DNA from: Pseudomonadota bacterium
GTDB taxonomy: Bacteria; Myxococcota_A; UBA796; GCA-2862545
Length of the DNA: 43,833 nt
Direction of reading: 5' to 3'
Assembly (NCBI GenBank): GCA_947475315.1
Contig: CANJMY010000025.1
Coordinates: 1 to 43,833, forward strand
The translations under genes were made by a program, and so were the position numbers. Below, one piece after another: positions 29,173 through 37,122 of this stretch. Position 1 is the first letter of the stretch, and the number at the start of each line of letters is the position of its first letter. Below the pieces are notes generated by a model. The model was not told the origin of the DNA. It was given only the letters and a program-made list of their open reading frames with translations, and did not search any database.

Positions 29173-29727
29173 CTAGGCGGCGGCGTCGATCACCGCGCGG
29201 ACCGCCACCTCGAACGACGCGTCGACGTCGCTCGCCAGGCCGAAGCCGTCGGCCAGCTCCAGCAGCACGAACCCGTGGATGGCGGCGCGCAGCGCGCGCG
29301 TGAGGTGGATCGCGCGGTCATCGCCGACGTTCAGGCCGCGCACCCGCTCGAGCACACAGGCGACCATCTTGGCGCCCTCGGCGAACACGCGCGGGTCGCC
29401 GCGAACGTGGGTGCGCGACGCGATCAAGTAGACGCCCGGGTGCGCCTTGGCCCACGCACGCCACGCGTGCGCCACGGCCAGCACGGCGCGAGCCGGATCG
29501 GGGTCCGCGGTGGCGTGGAGCGCGTCGGCCATGGCGGCGTAGGCGCGCAGCGTGAGCGCGGAGCGGACCTCGTCCAGATCGGTGATGTGCTTGTAGAGCG
29601 AGGGCGCGCGCACGCCGCACGCGGCCGCGATCTGCGTGATCGTCAGCGCCTCCACGCCCTGCGCGTCTACCAGCGCGGCCGCCGCGTCGATCACGCCTTG
29701 GGCGGTCAGACCTACGCCGCGCGCCAT
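29173..29727 (-). CDS. TetR-family transcriptional regulator
   Basis: The protein has 184 residues. The N-terminal helix-turn-helix is ALTITQIAAACGVRAPSLYKHI (about 25-48; key ITQIAAACGVRAPSLYKH), as in TetR repressors. The C-terminal helices resemble the WHG/TetR_C_33-type ligand domain. Its ATG at 29727 overlaps the alpha/beta hydrolase gene by 16 bases, so the hydrolase is first and the regulator second in one operon. The palindromes at 30531-30560 are its likely operator, which would give autoregulation and control of the divergent pirin gene. The effector is unknown. Confidence 0.92.
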   Translation of the reverse strand: MARGVGLTAQGVIDAAAALVDAQGVEALTITQIAAACGVRAPSLYKHITDLDEVRSALTLRAYAAMADALHATADPDPARAVLAVAHAWRAWAKAHPGVYLIASRTHVRGDPRVFAEGAKMVACVLERVRGLNVGDDRAIHLTRALRAAIHGFVLLELADGFGLASDVDASFEVAVRAVIDAAA

Positions 29728-30518
29728 GAGAGCCTCCCCAAGAACGAGAGCGCCGCGTCGGCCGTGGGCTGGGCTCGCTCCAGGTGGGGGTAGTGCCCCA
29801 CGCCCTCGAGCACCAGCGTCTCAGCGCGCAGCGCCTCGCCGAGCCACGCGGCCTCGGCGCGCGCGTCGGGGAAGTCGGGGTCGGCCGAGCCCATGATCAC
29901 CAGCGTCGGCGCGCGAACTTCAGCCACGCGCGCCGCGCAGGCGGCCTTGGACGCCATGCCGTTGTCCAGACCCGACCGCATGCGTCCCGGGCGTCCGAGC
30001 GAGGCCCGGAGCGCCGCCGCGTGCGCCGCGTGGTCGTCAGGCACGCCTCCCTTGAACAGGCTGCGGTGCGCCACGGTCCACAGCCAGGCGCCCCACGGCC
30101 CCGCGAACAGCCAGGGCGTCAGCGTCTTGGCCCAGCCGGGGAAGCCCGGCTGCTCCCGCACCACCGGGCCGAGCAGCACCAAGCCCGCGACCTGATCGGG
30201 CGCCTCCGCCGCCGCCCACACCGCCGACGCGCCGGCCGCGCTGTTGCCGACCAGCACCGCCGGCCCCCCGCCCAGCGCTTCGATCACCGCCAGGAGGTCC
30301 GCACCGACCGCGGCCGGGCCTACGGTGTCGAAGCTGTTGTCGCTGTCGCCGTGGCCGCGCAGGTCCATCACCGCGACGCGGTAGCCCGCGCTCACCAGCG
30401 CCGGCGCCAGCTTGCGGTACGACATCGCCAGATCGGCCATGCCCGGCGCGCACACCACCAGCGGCCCCTCCCCCTGAACCTGCACCGACAGGCTCCCGCC
30501 CGGACGTTCGACCCGCAT
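29712..30518 (-). CDS. Alpha/beta-hydrolase fold protein
   Basis: The protein has 268 residues from the ATG at 30518, which has GGAG six bases upstream. An earlier ATG at 30542 lies within the operator and has no ribosome site. The nucleophile elbow is VGNSAAGAS, i.e. G-N-S-A-A-G with Ser as nucleophile. The acid lies in MGSADPDFP, and the His in GVGHYPHLE. The HG-type oxyanion region is in MDLRGHGDSDN. It is a cytoplasmic esterase/lipase-like enzyme. It shares an operon with the TetR gene, which suggests that its substrate or product is the TetR ligand. Confidence 0.9.
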   Translation of the reverse strand: MRVERPGGSLSVQVQGEGPLVVCAPGMADLAMSYRKLAPALVSAGYRVAVMDLRGHGDSDNSFDTVGPAAVGADLLAVIEALGGGPAVLVGNSAAGASAVWAAAEAPDQVAGLVLLGPVVREQPGFPGWAKTLTPWLFAGPWGAWLWTVAHRSLFKGGVPDDHAAHAAALRASLGRPGRMRSGLDNGMASKAACAARVAEVRAPTLVIMGSADPDFPDARAEAAWLGEALRAETLVLEGVGHYPHLERAQPTADAALSFLGRLSWRAA

Positions 30519-30530
30519 GACGCTCTCCGT

Positions 30531-30560
30531 GGCTAATGTCATTAGCTAATGTGATTAGCC
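30531..30560. promoter_or_regulatory. Double palindromic operator, probably for the TetR protein
   Basis: GCTAATGTCATTAGC (30532-30546) is a perfect 15-bp palindrome. GCTAATGTGATTAGC (30545-30559) is a second one with 6-bp arms, and they share the central GC. Their centres are 13 bp apart, and the whole 30 bp is itself almost self-complementary. The AT content stands out from the GC-rich surroundings. It sits between the divergent hydrolase-TetR operon and the pirin gene, a classic arrangement for TetR autoregulation. Confidence 0.75.
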
Positions 30561-30637
30561 GAGGCTGTCCACGTGCTGACGATTCGAGACGCACCGGCGT
30601 TCCTGGACCGCGCAAGAGGGAGATCCTGGAGGCGTTC

Positions 30638-31324
30638 ATGCGCGCACTTCACCCCGCGGCCCTGCGCGGCGTGGCCGATCACGGCTGGCTCAAGTCTCGT
30701 CACACCTTCTCGTTTGGAGCCTGGCACGACCCCCGGTTCATGGGCTTTGGCGTGCTGCGGGTGATCAACGAGGACGTGGTGTTGCCGGCGATGGGGTTCG
30801 GGACGCACCCGCACCGCGACATGGAGATCATCAGCTACGTGGTGTCGGGCAAGCTCGGGCACAAGGACTCGACCGGCGGCGGCGGCGTGATCCGCGCGGG
30901 CGAGGTGCAGGTGATGACCGCGGGCACCGGCGTGACCCACAGCGAGATGAACGGCAGCGCGACGGAGCCGGTGCACTTCCTGCAGATCTGGATCCTCCCG
31001 GCCAAGGCGGGCGCCAAGCCCCGCTACGATCAGGCCGACTTTGGCCAGAAGCCCGGCGTGGTGCGCGTGGTCAGCCCGGACGGCGCCGACGGCTCGCTGG
31101 CGATCGGCCAGGACGCCACGCTCGATCGCGTGCTGCTGACGGCAGGCGACACGATCGACCTCAAGACGACGCGGCGTCGCGGCTGGCTGCAGGTGGTGCG
31201 CGGTCGCGTGGACGCGGGCGGGCTGATCGCGGGACCGGGCGACGCGGTCGTCACCGTCGATGAGCCCACGTTGCCGGTGTCGGTGCAAGAGGACGTCGAG
31301 GCCCTCTGGTTCGACCTGCCCTGA
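30638..31324 (+). CDS. Pirin family protein
   Basis: The protein has 228 residues, the YhaK/pirin length. The ATG at 30638 follows GGAGG. The bicupin metal site is intact: His57, His59 (GTHPHRDME), His101 and Glu103 (VTHSEM), the same spacing as in characterised pirins. Such iron-binding cupins act as quercetinases or as redox-sensitive cofactors. It is divergent from the hydrolase-TetR operon across the palindromic operator and is probably under TetR control. Confidence 0.95.
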   Translation: MRALHPAALRGVADHGWLKSRHTFSFGAWHDPRFMGFGVLRVINEDVVLPAMGFGTHPHRDMEIISYVVSGKLGHKDSTGGGGVIRAGEVQVMTAGTGVTHSEMNGSATEPVHFLQIWILPAKAGAKPRYDQADFGQKPGVVRVVSPDGADGSLAIGQDATLDRVLLTAGDTIDLKTTRRRGWLQVVRGRVDAGGLIAGPGDAVVTVDEPTLPVSVQEDVEALWFDLP

Positions 31325-31325
31325 T

Positions 31326-31371
31326 CTGGGCGCGAGCGTGCGGGCTCGCCGTTCGTCGTGCGCCCGCCCAG
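31326..31371 (+). terminator. Hairpin after the pirin gene
   Basis: CTGGGCG (31326-31332) pairs with CGCCCAG (31365-31371) and encloses a second stem GCGAGC (31332-31337) / GCTCGC (31344-31349). It begins 1 base after the pirin stop. No T-tract follows. Confidence 0.45.
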
Positions 31372-31444
31372 ACAAGCCGTTGCCGGTTGGCCGATCGCAG
31401 TCCAGCACACCGCGTGGTAAGCCCGGCTCCCGGAGAGGGCTACC

Positions 31445-31957
31445 TTGGCGATCACGCGTCGGAACGTTCTGGTGGCGATGGCCGCGGTCACCGTGGGCGC
31501 GGCGCTCGTCGGCGAGGCTGGCGTGCTGCGCTGGTGGAACCACGCGCCGGGCGAGGGCCTGATCGCGCTCGACAAGGAAGAGTACGAGATGGCGCAGGCG
31601 CTGGCCGAGGCGTGGATGCCGCCCGGCGCCGGTCCGCCCGACATCTCCGGCTCCGAGGCCAACTGCGGCAAGTTCCTGGATGAGGTCGTCAGCCGCATGG
31701 ACGACTTCTCTCGCAAGGGCCTCAAGGCGCTGCTGCAGATCTTCGACGACATGCCGCTGCTCACTGAGCACAAGCGCTTCACGCAGCTCGACCGGTACGA
31801 CCGCGCGCGCGTGCTCAAGTCGTGGATGGACTCGCCGCTCTACCTGGAGCGTCAGGCGATCGGGGCGATCATGATCCTCATCGGCTTTGGCTACGAGGTC
31901 CACCCCCAGGTCTCGAAGGTCTTCTCGCCCTGGTACGGCTGTGGGTTTGGCGCATGA
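31445..31957 (+). CDS. Tat-exported small (gamma/hitch-hiker) subunit of a GMC dehydrogenase
   Basis: The protein has 170 residues. The TTG start at 31445 has GGAGAGGG upstream. The N-terminus MAITRRNVLVAMAAVTVG has a twin arginine (TRRNVL), so it looks Tat-exported. The mature part resembles gluconate 2-dehydrogenase subunit 3 (EEYEMAQALAEAWMPP; RFTQLDRYDRARVLKSW). In FAD-dependent glucose/gluconate dehydrogenases this subunit carries the folded catalytic subunit across the membrane. It overlaps the GMC gene by 4 bases (ATGA). Confidence 0.85.
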   Translation: MAITRRNVLVAMAAVTVGAALVGEAGVLRWWNHAPGEGLIALDKEEYEMAQALAEAWMPPGAGPPDISGSEANCGKFLDEVVSRMDDFSRKGLKALLQIFDDMPLLTEHKRFTQLDRYDRARVLKSWMDSPLYLERQAIGAIMILIGFGYEVHPQVSKVFSPWYGCGFGA

Positions 31958-33468
31958 CGGTCTACGGCTGGGAAGACGCCAAGGGCGATCGCAACCTTGA
32001 GTGCGACGTGGTCATCGTGGGCACGGGCCCTGGCGGCGCCGCCATCGCGCGCGTGCTCGCCGAGGGCGGCAAGCGCGTGATCTTGCTGGAGGAAGGCCCG
32101 CATCAGTCGCGGTTCCAGAAGAACCAGGCGAACACGATGCGCTACCACATGCAGGAAGGCGGCGCGATGGTCGCGTTCGGCAGCGCCGCGGTGGGCGTGG
32201 CGGCCGGTCGTGGCGTGGGCGGCGGCAGCCTGGTGAACTCGGCGATCTGTTGGCGCACCAAGGACCACGTGCTGGAGTCGTGGGAGGCCGTCCTCGGCGG
32301 CGACAAGCGCTTCGCGCCGGACCAGATGCTCCCGGTCTACGCCGAGCTGGAGGTGCCGCTCGGCATCATCCAGACGCGCGAGGCGATCGCTGGGGAGAAC
32401 AACAAGCTCATCGTGCGCGGCGCCCGCGCGCTCGGCCTCACCGCCGACCTGCTCTGGCGCAACACGCCCGGCTGCGTCGGCTGCGGCGCGTGCAACTACG
32501 GCTGCCCCAGCGGCGGCAAGGCGAGCGTCGACAAGAACCTGATCCCCATGGCGCGCGCACACGGCGCGATCGTGCAGGGCGACACCAAGGTCGAGCGCAT
32601 CCTGGTCGAGAACGGGCGCGCCCGCGGCGTGGTCGGCGTGGTCCGCGAGACCGAGACCGGCCGCGCGGTCGGCTCCACCACGGTGCGCGCAGAGAAGGTC
32701 ATCCTGTGCGCGGGCGCGGTCGGCACGCCGCGCTTGATCCAGTACGCCGGCCTGGGCGACACGCTCGGCGACCGCGTGGGCAAGGGCCTGCACCTGCACC
32801 CCGGCAACGGCATCTTCGGCCTGTGCGACACCGAGGTCCGCATGTGGACCGGGGCCACGCAGGGCGCGTACTTCTCGGACCCCAACCTGCCCGAGGTCCT
32901 CCCCCACACGCTCACCCTGCCGCCCGCCGCGCTGCTCATGGCGCTCGGCAACACCGGCGAGGCCGCCAAGCGCGACATCGCGCTCGCCCCGTTCATCGCC
33001 GGCTGCCTGGTGATGGTGTCGGACAAGGGATCGGGCACCGTCGGCGTGACCAAGGAGGGCCGCGCGGACCTCAAGTACTGGTTCGCGGACGAGGACATCG
33101 TGAACATCAAGGCCGGCCTGAAGCGCACCTGCGAGGTGCTGATGGCCGGCGGCTGCAAGAAGCTGTTGGTGCCCATCACCGGCGCCGGCTGGACCGAGAA
33201 CATCAACGACGCGTTCGCCGCCATCGAGGGCGCCGCGATCACCGACTACAAGGGCCTGTACGCCGCCCACCCCATGGCGACGTGCCGCATGGGCACCGAC
33301 ATCTCCAACTCGGTGATCGGCCCGAACGGCGAGGCTCACGGCCTCAAGGACCTCTACATCGCCGACAGCTCGATCTTCCCGACCTCGCTCGGCGTGAACC
33401 CGCAGTACACGACCATGGCGATGTCGACGATCCTGGGCCGCGGCATCCTGGCGGACTGGGGCGCGTAG
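31954..33468 (+). CDS. GMC-family FAD oxidoreductase with ferredoxin-like Cys motif
   Basis: The protein has 504 residues from the ATG at 31954. A FAD-binding Rossmann motif is at 24-29 (GTGPGG) with the acidic end ILLEEG. Catalytic His and Asn are in AAHPMATCRMGTD and SLGVNPQYTTM. Cys174, Cys177, Cys180 and Cys184, then Pro185 (CVGCGACNYGCP), match CxxCxxCxxxCP, an iron-sulfur-type pattern; the FAD-glucose dehydrogenase alpha subunit of Burkholderia carries a 3Fe-4S cluster in the equivalent region. It lacks its own signal peptide, which fits export together with the Tat-tagged small subunit encoded just upstream. It is probably a periplasmic dehydrogenase of a sugar, polyol or alcohol, passing electrons to a cytochrome c. 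A dihaem cytochrome gene lies 2.5 kb downstream on the other strand. Confidence 0.92.
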   Translation: MTVYGWEDAKGDRNLECDVVIVGTGPGGAAIARVLAEGGKRVILLEEGPHQSRFQKNQANTMRYHMQEGGAMVAFGSAAVGVAAGRGVGGGSLVNSAICWRTKDHVLESWEAVLGGDKRFAPDQMLPVYAELEVPLGIIQTREAIAGENNKLIVRGARALGLTADLLWRNTPGCVGCGACNYGCPSGGKASVDKNLIPMARAHGAIVQGDTKVERILVENGRARGVVGVVRETETGRAVGSTTVRAEKVILCAGAVGTPRLIQYAGLGDTLGDRVGKGLHLHPGNGIFGLCDTEVRMWTGATQGAYFSDPNLPEVLPHTLTLPPAALLMALGNTGEAAKRDIALAPFIAGCLVMVSDKGSGTVGVTKEGRADLKYWFADEDIVNIKAGLKRTCEVLMAGGCKKLLVPITGAGWTENINDAFAAIEGAAITDYKGLYAAHPMATCRMGTDISNSVIGPNGEAHGLKDLYIADSSIFPTSLGVNPQYTTMAMSTILGRGILADWGA

Positions 33469-33471
33469 GGT

Positions 33472-33495
33472 GTCGGACGCCGACGATCGTCCGAC
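33472..33495 (+). terminator. Hairpin after the GMC gene
   Basis: GTCGGAC (33472-33478) pairs with GTCCGAC (33489-33495) around a 10-base loop, 4 bases past the stop. A TTTT run lies 18 bases further on. The rest of the 244-base gap holds a weak promoter-like TTGACG (33515-33520), a hairpin CCGATC-N5-GATCGG (33557-33573) and a palindrome GGGTCGACCC (33611-33620). Confidence 0.4.
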
Positions 33496-33712
33496 GGTCG
33501 GGCGTTCGAGAGTTTTGACGCCGATTCTGGGCTGATGTGAACGTCGCGCGGCCTGTCCGATCCTGACGATCGGGAGGTCGCGGCGTGGGCGGGCGATCGG
33601 CGACTTGTGTGGGTCGACCCGACGTAGTCGCGGCTCGGAGTCGCTGCGGCCGTGGAGGCACCCGGCGTGACGGGAGGCCGTCGGACCCCTGCTGGGTTCG
33701 ACGGAGGCGGCG

Positions 33713-35935
33713 ATGGGTGACGCGGTGATGGAGCGGGTGGCGCGGGTGCCCGAGCTGCCGGAGGTGGAGACGACGTGGGTGCGGTCGGACGCGCTGGGGA
33801 ACTCACGGAGGCAGTCGCAGCTGGGTGGGCCGATGGGTCGGTCCGCCGCGCAGGCGATCGAAGGCGCGAACCACGACGCGGCGGCGGGGCTGATCCCGCT
33901 GATCCAGTCGAGCCGCGACATGTCCGCGACGATCGATGAGGTGCGCGATCGGATCTGGATCGAGCGCACCGACCTCACGACCGCAGGCTTCTTCGTCCCC
34001 GGCTTTGGCGCCCACGCGTCCTCCTTCGAGGTGGGCCTAGACGCCCTGTCGGGCGGTCGCGGCGGGGCTGGTCGCAGCGTCGTGGACACCGTGGCGATCG
34101 GCATGCCTCGGTCGCGCGCGCCTGGACTCTCCAGCTCTGGACGCACGTCCCTCCGCGCCGACGAGGTCGCCGCGCTGCTCGGCCTGGACACCCGAGCGTG
34201 GAGCGCCGCCGCCGACGTCGCCGCCGGTGACCTGTGGCGCGCGTCCGAGCTCCCTGAAGGCGCGATCGTCCGGGGGTCCCACTCCAACGGCGGTCGGCGC
34301 GGCGTGGACGTGCCGAAGTTTGGATTGCAAGCGCCCGTCACCCCAAAGTTCGATTCGTCTGACGCGCGCTCCAGCCAGGTCACGGTCCAGCGCGCGGGAG
34401 ACCTTTGGGTCGCCGAGGTGCTGGTCGAGCGAGGCGCCGTGCTCTCGATCGGCGTGGGACTCGGCACGCCGGTGCCCGGCATGGACTTCGGCGCGTCGAA
34501 AGCGACCGCGTCGGGCGCGATGGAGACCGTCACCCTCTGCGCGTCCGTGAAGGACACGCGCGCTGTCGCGATCCTAGCGGAGGTGGTGCGCCGCGCCGAC
34601 GGCCTCACGCTGGACCCTGTCGAGGCCGTACCGGGTGCGCGCGCGCTCATGACCAAGCGGTCCAGCATGGACTCAAGCGGCGGCTCCAGCCGTGTCGGAA
34701 TCCTCATGAATTCGTTCTCTCTGGACGACGCTTGGGACAGCTCGTTCACGCTCACCGAGACCGCCGACGGTGAGTCCGTGACCGGCGCCGCGCGCGCGAC
34801 GAACAGGGCCAGGCTCGGCATCGACAACGCGTTCACCCGAGAGTTCTGGCTCGATCAGGTGGAGCTGAGCGGCGGAACCGAGAGCGCCGTCGCGTACGCG
34901 GCGACGGAGGACGCCTCCTCGATCGTCCTCCGAGGCGGGACCACCGGCACCACGTTCGACGTTCACGCCAACGAGACCCAGGTGCGCCTCACCGCGTCCG
35001 ACGCCGACGTCATCATGCAGGCTGCGCGATCCGAGCAGGTGTGGAAGCACCTGTACGGGGACCATGGCGTGCAGGCGGACTGGTTGACCCTGCGTACCGA
35101 CCTGCTCCAGGCCAAACCAGACACGCAGCTCAAGCTGCACGACCCAGACATGGCCCTGCGCGTCGCGCGGCTAAAGCTCGTGGCCGCGTACGTGATGACC
35201 GACACGGACGCGATCGAGCCGCTGCTCAACGCGCTCGGCCGTGGGAAGCTGGCGCGCGTCGACAAGGTCGTGGGCGTGCTCGAGTGCTGGCCCGAGGGGT
35301 CGGAGTCAACGCAGGCAATCTACGATCAGCTCGGCCAGTGGATGGAGCTGTTGCCGCGCAACGACTGGGGCGGTCACGACCCGTTGTGCCTTCTCCGACA
35401 GCTGCGGAGGTGCGCCGAGACGCTCTACGATCAGATCGAGGCGTTCACGCGCGTGCCCGAGCGGGCGCGGCTGGAGATGCTCGGGCAGGTGCTCGCGTGG
35501 CGCGACACCATGGACGACGCGTTGTGCCGGTACGGCTCGCACGACGACTCGACGGGGGCGACCGCGTCGCACCGACCCTCGACCACCGGGCGCCTAGAGC
35601 TGCTCGCAGGAGAGTGTCGGTCGGAAGCCTCGCCGCACCTGTTTGTGCTGGAGCCTTTGCTCTGCCGATCCGGCGACCTGACCCCAGAGCAGGAGACAAG
35701 CTTCGACGCGCTGTCCGGGATCATCGGCTACTGGAAGGTGGTCGCGGCCGAGCTTCGGGACGCCTGCGCCCGCGACGGCAAACCAGAGTCCGCTTGGCTC
35801 GTCAGGCCGCGCCGGGGCGCAATGGAGGCGGAGCGTGACCTCGACCCTCCGCTCCGGACCTGGAACGCCCTGCGCGGCGTCGTGGACCAGACGCGGCGAG
35901 GTCTGACGACTGAGTCGACCTACGCCGCGCTCTGA
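33713..35935 (+). CDS. Large protein of unknown function (740 aa)
   Basis: The ATG at 33713 follows GGAGG by five bases, so the start is well supported. There is no signal peptide, no membrane helix and no motif I recognise. The N-terminal 330 residues or so are Gly/Ser/Ala-rich and look beta-rich. Residues about 410-460 (IVLRGGTTGTTFDVHANETQ) have a repetitive beta pattern. The C-terminal 250 residues are helical with scattered Trp and Cys (CWPEG, CLLRQLRRCAETLYDQ). It sits alone between the GMC dehydrogenase and the dihaem cytochrome c gene, convergent with the latter with only 8 bases between. Codon usage matches the neighbours, so it is not obviously foreign. It may be an orphan of the lineage or a distant homologue that sequence alone does not reveal. 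Confidence 0.8.
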   Translation: MGDAVMERVARVPELPEVETTWVRSDALGNSRRQSQLGGPMGRSAAQAIEGANHDAAAGLIPLIQSSRDMSATIDEVRDRIWIERTDLTTAGFFVPGFGAHASSFEVGLDALSGGRGGAGRSVVDTVAIGMPRSRAPGLSSSGRTSLRADEVAALLGLDTRAWSAAADVAAGDLWRASELPEGAIVRGSHSNGGRRGVDVPKFGLQAPVTPKFDSSDARSSQVTVQRAGDLWVAEVLVERGAVLSIGVGLGTPVPGMDFGASKATASGAMETVTLCASVKDTRAVAILAEVVRRADGLTLDPVEAVPGARALMTKRSSMDSSGGSSRVGILMNSFSLDDAWDSSFTLTETADGESVTGAARATNRARLGIDNAFTREFWLDQVELSGGTESAVAYAATEDASSIVLRGGTTGTTFDVHANETQVRLTASDADVIMQAARSEQVWKHLYGDHGVQADWLTLRTDLLQAKPDTQLKLHDPDMALRVARLKLVAAYVMTDTDAIEPLLNALGRGKLARVDKVVGVLECWPEGSESTQAIYDQLGQWMELLPRNDWGGHDPLCLLRQLRRCAETLYDQIEAFTRVPERARLEMLGQVLAWRDTMDDALCRYGSHDDSTGATASHRPSTTGRLELLAGECRSEASPHLFVLEPLLCRSGDLTPEQETSFDALSGIIGYWKVVAAELRDACARDGKPESAWLVRPRRGAMEAERDLDPPLRTWNALRGVVDQTRRGLTTESTYAAL

Positions 35936-35943
35936 CCCCGCCC

Positions 35944-37005
35944 CTACTTCGTCGGCTTCGCCGGCAGCGTCTGGAAGAACGCCCACAGCGCGCGCGTCTC
36001 ATCCGGCGTGGTGTGGCCGAGCATCGGCAGCACGTCGGCCATCGGGCGCTGCATGGGCTGTCCGTCCTTGCGGACGCCCGAGCGCACGGCCTTGTCGAAC
36101 GCCTCGTAGGTCCACGAGCCCACGCCGGCCTGCGTCAGGTTGGGGGCGGGCGGCCACGCCGGGTCGCCGCCCTCGATGGGGCCGCCGGTGTAGTCGGCGC
36201 CGTGGCAGCCGGTGCAGGTGTGGCTCAGGTGCTCGCCGAACTCGACCGTGGGGCCCGCGGGCGGCGGGACGGCAAGGTGGGTGGCGATGGAGCCAAAGTC
36301 CTGCGCGCTGAAGCGGATCTTGCCGAGGGCCGTCAGCACGTTGAACAGCGGGCCGTAGACCGGCAGGGGAGCGTCGTTGTCCACCTTGGGCTGCGACTGG
36401 ATGTACGCGATGATGTCCGACAGCTCCTGGTCAGACATGGCCGCGTAGTCCTTGGACGGCATGGCGACGGGCGTGCCGTCACGCCGAACGCCGTGGCGAA
36501 CCAGCCGCTCCCAGTCGGACGTCTTGAAGTCGACGACGGGGCTGCCCTTGCCGCCGGTGAGGTTCAGACCCTTGAAGGTGCCGAGCACCGGGCTGTCGAC
36601 CATGGTGCCGCCAGAGAAGTCGCCGCCGTGGCAGATCTGGCAGCCGTAGCGGGCCTCGACCAGGTGCTTGCCGCGGGCGACCGCGTTCTCGAGCGCGAGG
36701 GCGTTGAGGTCGAGGCCGGCCAGCGGATCGGCAGCCTGGGCCGGATCCACGGTCGCCATCGAGGCCAGCGCGACCCCGTCGGCGGGCGGCGCGGCCGCGA
36801 CGAGCTCAGCCGCCTTCTTGGCCCGCAAGTCCGCGATCTCCGTCTCGGTCAGCGGGTACGGAACGGCGATGTCGACGGTGTGCACGTCGTACACCTCGGC
36901 GCGCATCTGGTGGGTCGTCGAGACCGCCCAGCCGTAGAAGCCGGCGCCTCCAAGCAGCGCCACACCCAGCAAGCCCCCCACAACCTTCAGCCCCTTGAAC
37001 ACCAT
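35944..37005 (-). CDS. Dihaem cytochrome c, membrane-anchored
   Basis: The protein has 353 residues from the ATG at 37005, with GGGAG upstream. One N-terminal membrane anchor (about 5-28: KVVGGLLGVALLGGAGFYGW) holds it at the inner membrane with the haem domains in the periplasm. Two haem c sites: CQICH in the middle and CTGCH in the second half, with likely axial Met in PVAMPSKDYAAM and QPMQRPM. The cytochrome c subunits of FAD-dependent dehydrogenases usually carry three haems; this one has two. With the Tat small subunit and GMC protein nearby it may take electrons from the dehydrogenase to the respiratory chain, though it is transcribed oppositely. An 8-bp hairpin overlaps its ribosome site (37016-37035). 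Confidence 0.92.
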   Translation of the reverse strand: MVFKGLKVVGGLLGVALLGGAGFYGWAVSTTHQMRAEVYDVHTVDIAVPYPLTETEIADLRAKKAAELVAAAPPADGVALASMATVDPAQAADPLAGLDLNALALENAVARGKHLVEARYGCQICHGGDFSGGTMVDSPVLGTFKGLNLTGGKGSPVVDFKTSDWERLVRHGVRRDGTPVAMPSKDYAAMSDQELSDIIAYIQSQPKVDNDAPLPVYGPLFNVLTALGKIRFSAQDFGSIATHLAVPPPAGPTVEFGEHLSHTCTGCHGADYTGGPIEGGDPAWPPAPNLTQAGVGSWTYEAFDKAVRSGVRKDGQPMQRPMADVLPMLGHTTPDETRALWAFFQTLPAKPTK

Positions 37006-37015
37006 GTCGAATGCT

Positions 37016-37035
37016 CCCGGTTCGGTTGAACCGGG
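37016..37035 (-). promoter_or_regulatory. Hairpin masking the cytochrome c ribosome site
   Basis: CCCGGTTC (37016-37023) and GAACCGGG (37028-37035) form a perfect 8-bp stem with a 4-base loop. On the minus strand the 3' arm runs into GGGAG, so three bases of the ribosome site are paired. The region just upstream (37051-37085) is unusually AT-rich and has CAAATG repeated 11 bases apart (37059-37064, 37070-37075). Confidence 0.5.
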
Positions 37036-37122
37036 GCCATCCTGGCACGTCACGAATGCAAATGAAAGTCAAATGCATATGATTCGCGACCGCGCAATTA
37101 GGGTAACCACGTAGGGCTGCGC

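Noticed and set aside
33344-33806. Minus-strand frames between the GMC gene and the 740-residue gene
   Set aside because: Pro/Arg/Ser-rich, without ribosome site or domain; overlap the ends of two plus-strand genes.
31891-34836. 981-codon minus-strand open frame
   Set aside because: Antisense to the GMC gene and the 740-residue gene; an Arg/Ser/Pro-rich composition typical of the reverse of GC-rich genes, with no family motif.
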